NCBI GenBank assembly: GCA_019828545.1
Contig: JACVRA010000165.1
Location: forward strand, 310,001 to 374,000
DNA length: 64,000 nucleotides
Reading direction: 5' to 3'
Source: Paracamarosporium sp. OC-R06-R3
Taxonomy: Eukaryota; Ascomycota; Dothideomycetes; Pleosporales; Didymosphaeriaceae
Both the position numbers and the translations under genes were made by a program. A model generated the notes under the pieces. The model worked only from the letters and a program-made list of their open reading frames with translations. It ran no database searches and was not told the DNA's origin. Within the stretch, counting starts at the first letter, position 1. Each line of letters opens with the position of its first letter. This document shows positions 46,113 through 55,543 of this stretch, piece by piece.

Positions 46113-47695
46113 CTATTCAGCAGACTTACTCTCACGAACATTGCTGCTGCCCACCTTGCTTCCAGTCTTGCCATTTTCTTCACTACTATCTTCATAACTT
46201 CCATGCTCAAGCGTCGATGTGTTGAGTCGTTTCTTACGTAACTCTCTTGTATGTAGCAGCTGGATACCTATGATCGCGATCAGAGCCGCGATCACCAACC
46301 CCCAAGTAGCTGGAAAGCCGTATCTGAATGTCGGAGCCATGGTTTGCGGAAATATAACGATTGGCAGCCATGCCGCCACAGCGTATTGAAAGCCGTTCAT
46401 ACTGCTGATGACTATCGCTCTCTCTTCGTTGTTATCAGCGCATACTTCATTTGCCCAAGAGTAGAATATTGCCGTCATAAGTTGCACTCCCGTAGTCATA
46501 AAAGCGAACATCTTTAAACCTTGACTTTCTGGCCAAAATGCAAGTATTCCGTTCGGGAGTAGCCCATAAATCAGCGGGCATAATACAAATGCAAATCGAC
46601 TTCCCGTATAGTCCGAAAGGAAGCCCCAGAGTACGACGCAGAAGCCAGATACCAATTTCGAGCCTGTCGGTATCAAATTACGGTCTACCACCGAGAATTT
46701 TTCACTCTTTAGCCAGATACCGAAATAGTCGCTGGCTCCACACGAAGAGCCGTATAGGACATAGCCTAGGACGAAAGCGTACCAACGCCAACGTGTAAGA
46801 ATGACTTTAAAGGTTGCGAACGTCAACGGTGATGGCGCGGCCTTCCCGGCTTCACGAACGCGCTCAATCGCTAAATCTTTCTCTTCGGACGTAAGAAACC
46901 ACGATTTGGTGGTGTAAGGTGTATCGGGCAGAATCCACCACGTTGCGAAGCCTACAGGCACCGTCATACACTGTGAGTGCGTTAGCGGTTGAGTTTCGAT
47001 GCACAACATGGGAAAGCTGTTTTCTTACACCACAAACAATGTACAACCACCTCCATCCAGCAAGCCCATGGTGTCCATCAAGGCTCTTATATACAGCAGC
47101 TTGCAGATATCCTCCAAATGCGGTTCCTATCGGTGCCGTCATGTGGAAGATCGCAATTCTTTTTGCCAGTTCTGTCTTCGTGTACCAACTCCCCAGTACG
47201 AATAGCAATGATGGGAAGAAGCTGCTTTCGAAAAACCCTACCAAGAAACGAAACGCATAAAGCATGTTAGAGCTCCGTACACCTGCCTGTGCGAAGGTGA
47301 ATGTTCCCCAACAGATCTCCATGGCCGCTAGCCAATACGAGGGGCGGATGTACTGAATGATAATATTTGACGGGATCTGCATGATGGCGTAGGCTACGGT
47401 ATAGCAGGTGACAGCATATGTATATTCGTTTCCGAACATTTTCAGGTCTTCTTGCATTCCTGATACATAGGCATTTGAAAGATTTCCCTGATCGAGGTAC
47501 TTGAGAAAGAACCCTAGGCAACCTATCGTGAGAATGGAGAAGTCTAGCTTGCGGAGAAGCTTGCGCTCTTCGTGAGACTTAAGGTGGGTATCCGAGTCCC
47601 AGATAAAGGAGCGAAACTAACAATTATACTTAGCGAGTACACTTGGGGTGAATCGTGGCTGGACTCACATTTCTGATGAAATTTTGCGCCATCAT
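46113..47695 (-). CDS. MFS transporter, Dal5/allantoate permease (anion:cation symporter) family
   Basis: Exons 47695-47669, 47616-47029 and 46970-46113 are all phase 0 and give 490 residues. The first exon is only 27 nt (MMAQNFIRN); the frame then reads FRSFIWDSDTHLKSHEERKL, LLRKLDFSIL, and FFLKYLDQGNLSNAYVSGMQ. KLDxxIL and YLDxxNxxNAxxxGM are hallmarks of the ACS family (Dal5, Tna1, Seo1, Liz1). Later signatures include YIRPSYWLAAMEICWGTFT, RFLVGFFESSFFPS, GGYLQAAVY and the loop WWILPDTPYTTKSWFLTSEE. Twelve helices can be traced. Family substrates are small anions such as allantoate, nicotinate, pantothenate or biotin precursors. The convergent adenylation enzyme suggests import or export of an acid that the enzyme activates; this is inference. 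Confidence 0.9.
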
Positions 47696-48688
47696 AGTTT
47701 TCGATAGGACGACCTCCGATCGGCTGTCAATGGGCGAAAAGGCGATGTAGGTGCATGCTCTTCACAGCTGCGCTGAGTTGAGATAAATGGCTTTTAACTG
47801 TCGTCCTATTTTTCTGTCGTGATAAGCGCTAATTTACTGCAATGCATAATTTTAACGGAGATACAACCGCAGTAGGTGTACCTTATCAGTGATGTCTTTA
47901 GATGCGGGGAACTGCGAAGCACCTCATTGCCAGGATCTGTTGGCACATCGCGCTTGATCGCCAGACATATATGAGGCTATCAACACCAAGCATACAATGC
48001 GCCTTACTCCTACGGAATTGATATTGTGATAGTGCCATATTGGAAAGGTCAGCAGTCATGTTCGTATTGAAGATTAACGGTGGGTAAAGTCGCCCAGATG
48101 GCTTTTCCCAATAGCGATACGGAACTCTACACAGCGGATTTATCTGTATCGAAGTCCAGTGTTAGACGCTGAGCTCAAGACATGATAATTTCCAAAATGA
48201 ATGATGCATAGGAAACCTTGTTGATGGATATCAAGAGAGAGAGAGAGTGCAGCAGTAAAGTGGCGATAGCGTCATTAAGGTCGTTGCACCCCACCTCGAT
48301 CTCAGAATGATCGCCACATAACATCGTGCAATACCAACATTCCAAAATACCATTACCGAGGCTTAGTGATGCTGTGTTTTGCTGTGGCAAGATACAGTGG
48401 GCTGCATAGCATTATCGGTTTCGTAGTGCATATGGGAGCGGACCTAGAGACGGAGGTCGCGCTTGCTCACGCAGAGTATCATACCACACAGGCAATGCTA
48501 TAGTTTCGGAAATATCGAGATCACAAAAACTAGCACCTTACCGAAATGCGGTGGATATGCGCCTCCTACATAGCTCAAGGAATTCCGCAAACCCGAGATG
48601 GCGACACCAACATGGCACTTGGCAAGCTTCATGATCGCTCGGAAGTCCGCCTTTCCCTGTCGGTTCACGAAAAAATTGTTTTGAGCTT

Positions 48689-48748
48689 AAGGCGCATGTT
48701 TCGTGGCTAAGGCGCTCGTTTCGAACACAAGGCGATCAAGCCTTCGCG
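48689..48748. repeat. Three-copy 20-nt-period direct repeat
   Basis: AAGGCG occurs at 48689, 48709 and 48729, exactly 20 nt apart. Copies 1 and 2 share AAGGCGC, two variable bases, then GTTTCG; copy 3 keeps only AAGGCG. Twenty bases equals about two helical turns, so the copies face the same side of DNA. Confidence 0.65.
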
Positions 48749-48925
48749 GCGCCCGACTAGGCATGAAACATTTGGCAAGCGAGGCTCACCAGCCACGCCG
48801 AGACCCTACAAGTCAGTCTAGCAGGTAAGAGAGACGTTTGTGATCAGCACCAGACTCCGCTTTACCCAATAAGCCTGATCTAACAAGCATGGTCCGCAAT
48901 GCAACTCAACGTCCTTCCGGACGAG

Positions 48926-48932
48926 TATATAT
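48926..48932 (+). promoter_or_regulatory. TATA box of the cupredoxin gene
   Basis: TATATAT lies about 161 nt upstream of the ATG at 49093, which would allow a leader of about 130 nt. Confidence 0.45.
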
Positions 48933-49092
48933 CGAGACTCTTGCACGTCTCCTCAGGATCATCAGCTTGCAGGTCAATCACATCATATCTACTCAATCAT
49001 TAATCTCTTCATTAATCCTGTTGTTGACCAACGTACAAGTCATTCTTTCTAATACTTGTTCCATAATTTCAATTTCGATCTCGACCTTCAAC

Positions 49093-49825
49093 ATGATGTA
49101 CTCCACTATTGTCCTCGCCGCTCTCGCCCACAGCTCGGCTGTCTTGGCTGCTACTATGCAGGTCACTGTCGGTACGAACAATCAGTTCGTCTTCACGCCC
49201 GACACTGTCGTTGCCCAGCCCGGAGACATGATTGCTTTCAACTTCGTCAGCCAGGTGAGCTATTCACAGCAGCAACATTGTGAAACTTGTCGCTGAAACT
49301 TTTCTCTAGAACCACTCCGTTGCCTCCTCAAACGCCAACTCTCCTTGTACACCTGAGAGGAACGCTATTTTCAGCGACTTCCAGCCTGTTGCCGCCCCTG
49401 CTGGCGCGAACAACAACGCAGCCGCCACTGGCAATGGCAACGGCAAGAACAGGAACGGAAGGAATAGGAACAACAAGCGCCAGAACGGCGGTAACCCCAT
49501 GTTCATGGTTCCCGTCACCGACAACAACCCCATTTACATCTACTGCTCTCAGGCACAGCATTGCCAGCAAGGCATGGTCATGGTTGTTAACCCTCCTGCT
49601 GCGGGTATGGGCGTTGCCGCGTACCGACAGCTCGCGGCCCAGGCGAATCAGAACAAGAGCCCCAAGGGTGGCGTTTCCGGTGGACAGATCGTGAACAACG
49701 CTGCCGGTACCAACCCACCTAATGGTGTCGTTGGCGCTGCAGCCGCCGCCGCACAGACTAACAACAACGGTGGAAACGGAAAGGGCAAAGGCAAGGGCAA
49801 GGGCAAAGCCAACAAAAACAACTAA
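49093..49825 (+). CDS. Secreted cupredoxin (blue-copper-like) protein
   Basis: Exons 49093-49254 and 49310-49825 give 225 residues. The signal peptide is MMYSTIVLAALAHSSAVLA. The cupredoxin half starts with MQVTVGTNNQFVFTPDTVVA and QPGDMIAFNFVSQNHSV, where His56 is the first type-1 copper ligand. The remaining ligands are in IYIYCSQAQHCQQGMVMVV: Cys133, His138 and Met143. Between the two halves lies an inserted Asn/Gly/Arg/Lys-rich segment of about 35 residues (about 80-115). The tail is also low-complexity, ending with a GK repeat and KANKNN. No GPI signal is visible, so it should be released to the wall or medium, where the basic tail could bind polysaccharide or nucleic acid. Fungal relatives are often called extracellular serine-rich or plastocyanin-like proteins. 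Confidence 0.9.
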
Positions 49826-50687
49826 GTCATAATGAAACAAGAAAAGTAGTGTTTGATCGGTAGTCGATGTGGGTGTATATATAAAAGCTAGACATTCTTT
49901 ATCAGTTAATTCGTATTGATGAACTTTGCAATCTCTCTTTTGTGTACTTTTTCGACACGTGTGGAACCCAGGGATCTGTCTCCCGCATCGATCTGCTTCC
50001 GAAAAGCTTAAAACGCCATCAAAACGATCTTGGACCGACAAAACATGTGGGGCCGCAGAGACGACACCGCGTTGTCTGAGTCGGGTCTTAAGATTTGAGT
50101 GTAATGAAACGGCACCTGTAAACATTTGGGCGGAATGAAATACGTTCGCATTACTGCTACTGCGCTCAGTTGGTATATGTACATTAGTCTAAATTGACGT
50201 AGTTCACGTAGCGTTGTCTCTCCATAGGATGTGTAAAGTATAGATGCAGCATACCTTCCATATTAATAGCCCTCAATTCAACCAATTTCATCCACCAACT
50301 GTTGCACAAGCTTTTGGGACGCCTTGTGTTCACAAACTAGCTTGGCTATGGTGGCGCCACCTTCTTAGAGGAGACAGTCAGGTACTTGTCAAGCTTAAGA
50401 ATGATACAACACTGATCCGCAAGGATTGACATACTTGAAGTGTTACAGGAATGCTATTCAAACGTCAAGACAGCGGGCTCGCCGCTAACAGGTCTGGAAC
50501 ATTATCGCATACACAGGACAAGGCGCAAACGCAAGGTAGCACTAACTAGTCATCACTGTGTTTCCGAAAAATGAAAACTCGAGGATACATGATCAATTTG
50601 ATGAGCGTTCATACAGATCATTCTGTGAACATAGCTGTTATCTCATTGCGTGGTCCCCACGATAGCCTCAAACGCTGTCCACCATCT
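49826..50687. other. Convergent spacer, no gene recognised
   Basis: This is the 3' region of the cupredoxin gene and of the small secreted protein gene. Short frames only. Confidence 0.5.
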
Positions 50688-51050
50688 CTATCGTGCATAC
50701 ACAATAGCATAGAAGCTCTTAAATTCTATCGTCTGCGGCCCTGGAATCCCCGATGCCGTACAAAGGTTATCTGCGACATATGCATAGTCTTTCTCATCAG
50801 TTCCTTGGCAACCCTTGCTAGGATACACAAATCCCTCGACCGCATCACCAGATGTTTTTGTGCCGTCCCATTCAATGGTACAGTACTTGTAAGACTGAGG
50901 AAAGTCCATACAAGAGAGGATTTCGGTTGTTGTGCCAGCACCGTGGAAGACCGCGTTGCTGCGGTCGGTACAAGACTCGTTGCTGCAATAGAGCGTCCAG
51001 GGAGTTGCGAGAGAGAGGGCTGGAAGGAGAGAGAGTACGAGGAGTTTCAT
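50688..51050 (-). CDS. Small secreted cysteine-rich protein (effector-like)
   Basis: One exon encodes 120 residues with ATG in context at 51050. A signal peptide (MKLLVLSLLPALSLA) precedes TPWTLYCSNESCTDRSNAVF. Six cysteines lie at 22, 27, 47, 57, 81 and 97, enough for three disulfides. It has no transmembrane segment or GPI tail, and about 105 mature residues. No family is recognised. Size, signal peptide and even cysteine count fit the loose class of small secreted effector-like or antimicrobial proteins; no activity can be inferred. A TATA box lies about 95 nt upstream of the start. Confidence 0.8.
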   Translation of the reverse strand: MKLLVLSLLPALSLATPWTLYCSNESCTDRSNAVFHGAGTTTEILSCMDFPQSYKYCTIEWDGTKTSGDAVEGFVYPSKGCQGTDEKDYAYVADNLCTASGIPGPQTIEFKSFYAIVYAR

Positions 51051-52852
51051 CTTGATTGCTTGTGAAGGATGAATTTTTGGTGAGTGTCGGAGACTGACTG
51101 GATGGTAAATGGGTGTGGCTTCAGATGAGAATTGTATATCGGTTTATATACCGCAAAATTTGGTGAGTGCTCGCCAAAGCCAATCACGCCGAGAAGCCAA
51201 CTTCAGGCAGTGATGATGACACCTACCCTTTGTAGTATTCCATAATGCCTCAAATCTTAAGCCAGTGCATACACAGCCACCCTAACCTTTATGTCAAGAT
51301 GACACATACTTTTGATTTTGGCTAGCTTAAACGACATACTCCCCAAAAGTCTTACATACGAAGCGACACCTACCAATTTGAGTAACTGGTAAAGTCCGGT
51401 GTAATCTCCGCGACCGCTCAATACCTTTGTATTATGTTTACGATTAGTGCATATATTAGAATTTTGTAGGTCATTATCTACCGGGTCTTCGAATTGATGG
51501 ATTGCTCGAAAATGAACGGATCTCGTTAACCCGCAGGGCGTCATGATTTTTCATATGCTGTGATCTTCGCTCACCACTTCGAACCTGTCACACATCGCAG
51601 GTGAAATCTTTTGCATGAAGAAAGGGACACTTCAATGAAGCCGCAGCACATGCGATTTTTCTTTGATAAAGAAGATTTCTTGTAAGACTCAGTATACGCA
51701 CCAGGAATATGACTGCAAAGCAAAGCCATTGATATTTCCCCTCAAATTCGATAGCGGTTTTATCGAGTCTTGTAGCCTGCGAAACAGCAGTATCGACATA
51801 ATCATTAGTGCAATAAGGCGGTCGAGTCTCCGAACACATTTGCAGAAAAGTCAATTGTCAGCCTCATCTATGCTAATGCAAAAGAAGGAACCCTCGGTGC
51901 AGCTGGAATGAGACACATCTTGGCTTTTTGTTCTCATCATACACTGACTGGTTTCAGGCTAGTAATGTTGTTGTGGAAGTACGTTGAAGCTTCCAATTGC
52001 AACGCCCGTAGAAGAAGATTCTTGCATATCATCGAAGACACTTCATAATTGCCGACATATACTTCCTCTTCAAGTAAAAGATCGTCCTGGGCGTAATATA
52101 TTGTATGCTACGGTAACGCGCAGAAAATCGCAAATTGATGCGCAGCTGTGAAATGTTGCCAGCTTCTTCAAGTCAAACACTCACAGTGATCCGTAACTGG
52201 CCAGGGTCACACAGTTCGCGGTCGCAACAACAACATCCGCTCGTGTTTTGGTAATTTTGGGATTCCGAGAGAAAAACCTACTTTCAAGTTGTATAGCTAC
52301 TCAGTTGAGTCTGCCTCGTTACGACCATGTATGAAGCTACGAGTAAGACAGTTCTAGCCAAAGCCAAGGCAATTATGCCCTGAAGAAGTCTGCTTCACAA
52401 CGAGGTTACGATAGACGTGAAGAAGACAAAGAGGTGCACTAGGCCAAAAGTAGGCGCTGGCTAAGTACCTGCGTGAACGCCTTGCTCAGGCTAAATGCCA
52501 CATGGCTTTGGCCAGCCAGGCGATTTCTTATACCCGGTGCAGCCCACACCATATTCAATAACCTTCAATATTCTCCCTTGTGGTCCCCTCGAAGCGACCA
52601 CGTCTTGCTGCAGGGAACACTATTTTCAGCGAAGAATCAATATGGAAGAAAATGGAAGCGCATACATACCGGACACGTAAGCCATGGAGTCGGAATTGTG
52701 GAGCCATGGTATTCTAGAAACGTCGTACAAGTGCAGAAGCAGGATGCTTTCCGGTAGACGTTATCGCGACTCTTGCCAGGCTCCACATTCGTAAGGTATA
52801 AAGCCGCACCTGTACTCTGGGGACCATCAAACTATTATCTCCCCCCGGTTAC
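51051..52852. promoter_or_regulatory. Divergent spacer (1.8 kb) between two secreted-protein genes
   Basis: It holds the promoter of the small secreted protein at its left end and of the DUF4360 protein at its right end. A hydrophobic frame at 51588-51839 (minus) is open but shows no splice partner I could support. The stretch is A+T rich. Confidence 0.45.
51143..51150 (-). promoter_or_regulatory. TATA box of the small secreted protein gene
   Basis: Read on the minus strand this is TATATAAA, 93-100 nt upstream of the ATG at 51050. A CCAAT-type sequence lies about 30 nt further upstream. Confidence 0.6.
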
Positions 52853-53576
52853 ATGGCATCCTTGTTCTTTCTCCTGGTCGTCGCGCTGCTAACTTGTGTG
52901 AGCTCAACAGCAGCTGCACCTAGGCCAGCTGCGACGGTCACTTTACCTCCGGAAGGCGCAGCAACAGTTGGTGCTGTCAAGGTCGACGATCCAGACCTTG
53001 ACAGCGAAGGAAATGGATGCAGAGCTGGTTCTGTTGGCGCCGCGTTTGCAAAGGATAACTCTGTCCTTACCCTCATTTTCGACAACTTTCAGGCTGCCGT
53101 AGGACCAGCTGCCGGGGACTTGAAGAAGCGCGCGTTCTGTCGTGTAAATGTGACGCTAGCCTCACCAGGTTGGGCGTTCGATGTTAGCTCGATAGACTTC
53201 CGTTCTTATGTCAACATTGCGAAAGGAGTCGATGTGAGCCTCGTAAGCCGATGGAAGTGGATTGATAACAAAGGGGTGGACATGAAAGGCAAAGTGGGTT
53301 GGCATAAATGCTTGAAATAAAAGATAGCGCTAACAGACGTAGGGAAATGCTAAGAAGGTCTTGAGCGGGCCTTATGAGGAAGACTTTCTTTTGCACAGAG
53401 ACGGCGAAGTATCGGATAGCCAGCAATCGGTGTGTTCCAAAGCTTCCGCCATGTTTCAGTTGAGCCTTTCAGCGACTTTATTGGCGAGTAGGACATTGCT
53501 GCCAGGTCTTATACAAGGGAGTTCTACCGATACTAAATTTGGACAAGTGCTCAATCTCTCGTGGAGGAAGTGTTGA
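52853..53576 (+). CDS. Secreted DUF4360-family protein
   Basis: Exons 52853-53293 and 53343-53576 are phase 0 and give 224 residues. The 49-nt intron begins GTGGGT, holds a GCTAAC branch site and ends CGTAG. Without it the protein would stop at residue 155 and lose its conserved second half. The signal peptide is MASLFFLLVVALLTCVSSTA. The DUF4360 pattern is clear: GCRAGSVGAAFAKDNSVLTL, IFDNFQAAVGP, RAFCRVNVTL, FDVSSIDFRSYVNI, then after the intron SGPYEEDFLL, QSVCSKASAMFQLSLSATL and a final FGQVLNLSWRKC. Cysteines near the start, middle and end are as in the family. DUF4360 proteins are common secreted proteins of plant-associated and saprotrophic ascomycetes, of unknown function. Confidence 0.87.
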
Positions 53577-53647
53577 TAAGGTCCACTATGCGTACAATAG
53601 ACACCAACGCAACTTAGAGAATTATATATACATGAGGTTTGCTCTAT

Positions 53648-54952
53648 TTATGTCGCTCTAGAACAGATAATGGATGTGCGCCGTTGTTCTGGGCATTCGT
53701 GGATTAACGCGTTGAAAAGGATTCCGTTAGAACAAAAGACCTCCTTATACTTCTCTAACACAGAACAGTCTGGGGTTCGGAGCAAACGAAGTTCGAGATC
53801 GAAGTCCATCAATGCTGGGCATTTGCGAAGAAGCTCTTGCACTACGACCTGCGGATCCCATCTGAGAAGCGTACTAGTATCTCCGACACTTGACATGTCG
53901 TTGACCTCAACGTGTCTTAGATGAAGACGGCGGAGTGACATTGGTAGGCTTGCGGCATCTAAGGCTTCAATAAGACTCATGTGATGTACAGTCGTGCACA
54001 AAGTGTGCAAATCGATGGAAAGGTCCTCTATCTTTGAAGCCATGATGTTGCCTAGCACGGATAAGCCATCGTCTGCGAGGTAATTGTAGCCAAATTCAGG
54101 ATGGCGCGCATCGATGCGGCCGTCTTCAATTGTCAATCTGCGCAAAGAGTTGCTCAGTTGAGATGTGAAAAAAGCCAGGAGATGACGAGACTGTCTTGGA
54201 TAAAGGGTACACTCGAAATGGTAGAGCCGCAAGTATGACAAACAAGGCAAGCTTTTTGCCAGTGCCTGCAAAGAGTGCGACCGAAGCCTATATGGTGCGG
54301 AATTCCAACTTCTGAACCCTTGATGTATCTCAAGCTCTTTGATAGAACGTGACGTCCAGCCCCAATCATCGGGATAGGCGTTGTCTTCGCCGTCAAGATC
54401 TATGACCTTCATCGAATGTAGCACCACACGTTCGAGTTGTGGTAGGCGAAGTATGTAGTTGTACTTATATATGTAGTCGGCTGCGAACAATTCGAGGGTC
54501 CTTATGTTTTCCAGGTTTCGGGGGATGCCCATGGAATATCCAGTGTCATGGTACAAAGTTGTTTCCACTAGCTTTATGGTCGTAATGCGATGATCGCTTC
54601 GAAAAGTCCTAAGATTGACGAGCAACGGGAGCGCCCCTGCCAGAAAATCGCGAAGCAGATTAAGATTTCGTGTCGGAGTTGAGCAGGGGGCTCCACACTG
54701 AACGAAAAATGATTTCACAGCTCTAGCAAGCTGTATGTTTGATTTGAAGGTGTTTAGGAGAAGACTCGGATCATCCGTCATCAACTCGAGATGGATTGCG
54801 CTATAGAGTAGCGGTGTTGCAGCTTTATTGAAGCGCCTAGACACGAGACAGCAGTTAGCCAGACTGTTTGCATCCTGAATGTCCCTGCGGTCCTTTGAAT
54901 GCGCAACATGAGCAATGACATGATCTAGCAGCTCATTCGGAAGCATGTCCAT
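53648..54952 (-). CDS. F-box protein
   Basis: I place the start at MDMLPNELLDHVIAHVAHSK because F-box proteins usually begin this way. An in-frame ATG at 55093 would add 47 residues. The model has 434 residues, no intron, and the stop at 53648. Residues 1-50 form the F-box (LPNELLDHVI, then ANSLANCCLVSRRFNKAATP, then LLYSAIHLEL), which binds Skp1 in SCF ubiquitin ligases. The rest shows irregular leucine-rich repeats (LRTFRSDHRITTIKLVETTL, IRTLELFAADYIYKYNYILR, LPCLSYLRLYHFECTLYP, MSLRRLHLRHVEVNDMSSVG), the likely substrate-binding part. Filamentous fungi carry many such genes, often fast-evolving; no specific substrate can be named. Confidence 0.82.
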   Translation of the reverse strand: MDMLPNELLDHVIAHVAHSKDRRDIQDANSLANCCLVSRRFNKAATPLLYSAIHLELMTDDPSLLLNTFKSNIQLARAVKSFFVQCGAPCSTPTRNLNLLRDFLAGALPLLVNLRTFRSDHRITTIKLVETTLYHDTGYSMGIPRNLENIRTLELFAADYIYKYNYILRLPQLERVVLHSMKVIDLDGEDNAYPDDWGWTSRSIKELEIHQGFRSWNSAPYRLRSHSLQALAKSLPCLSYLRLYHFECTLYPRQSRHLLAFFTSQLSNSLRRLTIEDGRIDARHPEFGYNYLADDGLSVLGNIMASKIEDLSIDLHTLCTTVHHMSLIEALDAASLPMSLRRLHLRHVEVNDMSSVGDTSTLLRWDPQVVVQELLRKCPALMDFDLELRLLRTPDCSVLEKYKEVFCSNGILFNALIHECPEQRRTSIICSRAT

Positions 54953-55543
54953 TGTGGGAATCCAGTTTGTAGCTGAATGATGCAGACGACCTCGGATGCG
55001 ACCTAAGGTGCGGGGCCTGTATAGGCTAACCGAATGCGACTTAACCTGGATCAGCACGGGCCCATTGATACGCTGATATGACCAGTCAAGCATGCATTTC
55101 AGAAGGATGAGCGACTGGTGAATGATAAGGCGGCCGGTAAAAGGTGGGTCTACTATATATCATTTCAATTAACAGGTCGAAAAGCGCTTGACAAGTGGAG
55201 TATTCAGCCGTTGCCTACCGCCACCGTATCGCTGTTCACTCCCTACCCTATGGAGGTTCAACAGCAACTTTACTTATGACTATGGAAGTATGACAGTACG
55301 GTATTTTTTTTGTTTTTGCTTTTTTGCCAGTACGGGCACGCTCATTCAAAAGACCGCCGTAATAGATACTTCTCATTATGAACGTCACAGTAAAGAACGT
55401 TGCCCCGCTCCAACCCTGGATAAAGGTTACATGGTGCGCATGGCGATCTCGGAGTAGCTTTGCTTGGAGATACGGCCGAAGATGCAACATACAAAAGCGT
55501 AACTGGGACCGCAGAATATGATGCGTTTTCAAGCTCTCCCGTA
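54953..55543. promoter_or_regulatory. Divergent spacer between F-box and GH20 genes
   Basis: TATATAT at 55155-55161 lies between the two starts and could serve either gene. The left 140 bp may be coding if the F-box gene starts at 55093. Confidence 0.4.

Larger units (their letters stand above)
47696..49092. promoter_or_regulatory. Divergent spacer between transporter and cupredoxin genes
   Basis: These 1.4 kb are A+T rich on the left. They hold a short GA repeat (48234-48249), the 20-nt-period repeat at 48689-48748, and a TATATAT at 48926-48932. No gene is supported. Confidence 0.5.

Noticed and set aside
51588..51854. Hydrophobic minus-strand frame (FAVIFLVRILSL segment)
   Set aside because: It could be one exon of a small membrane protein, but its 5' end lacks an ATG and I found no acceptable neighbouring exon.
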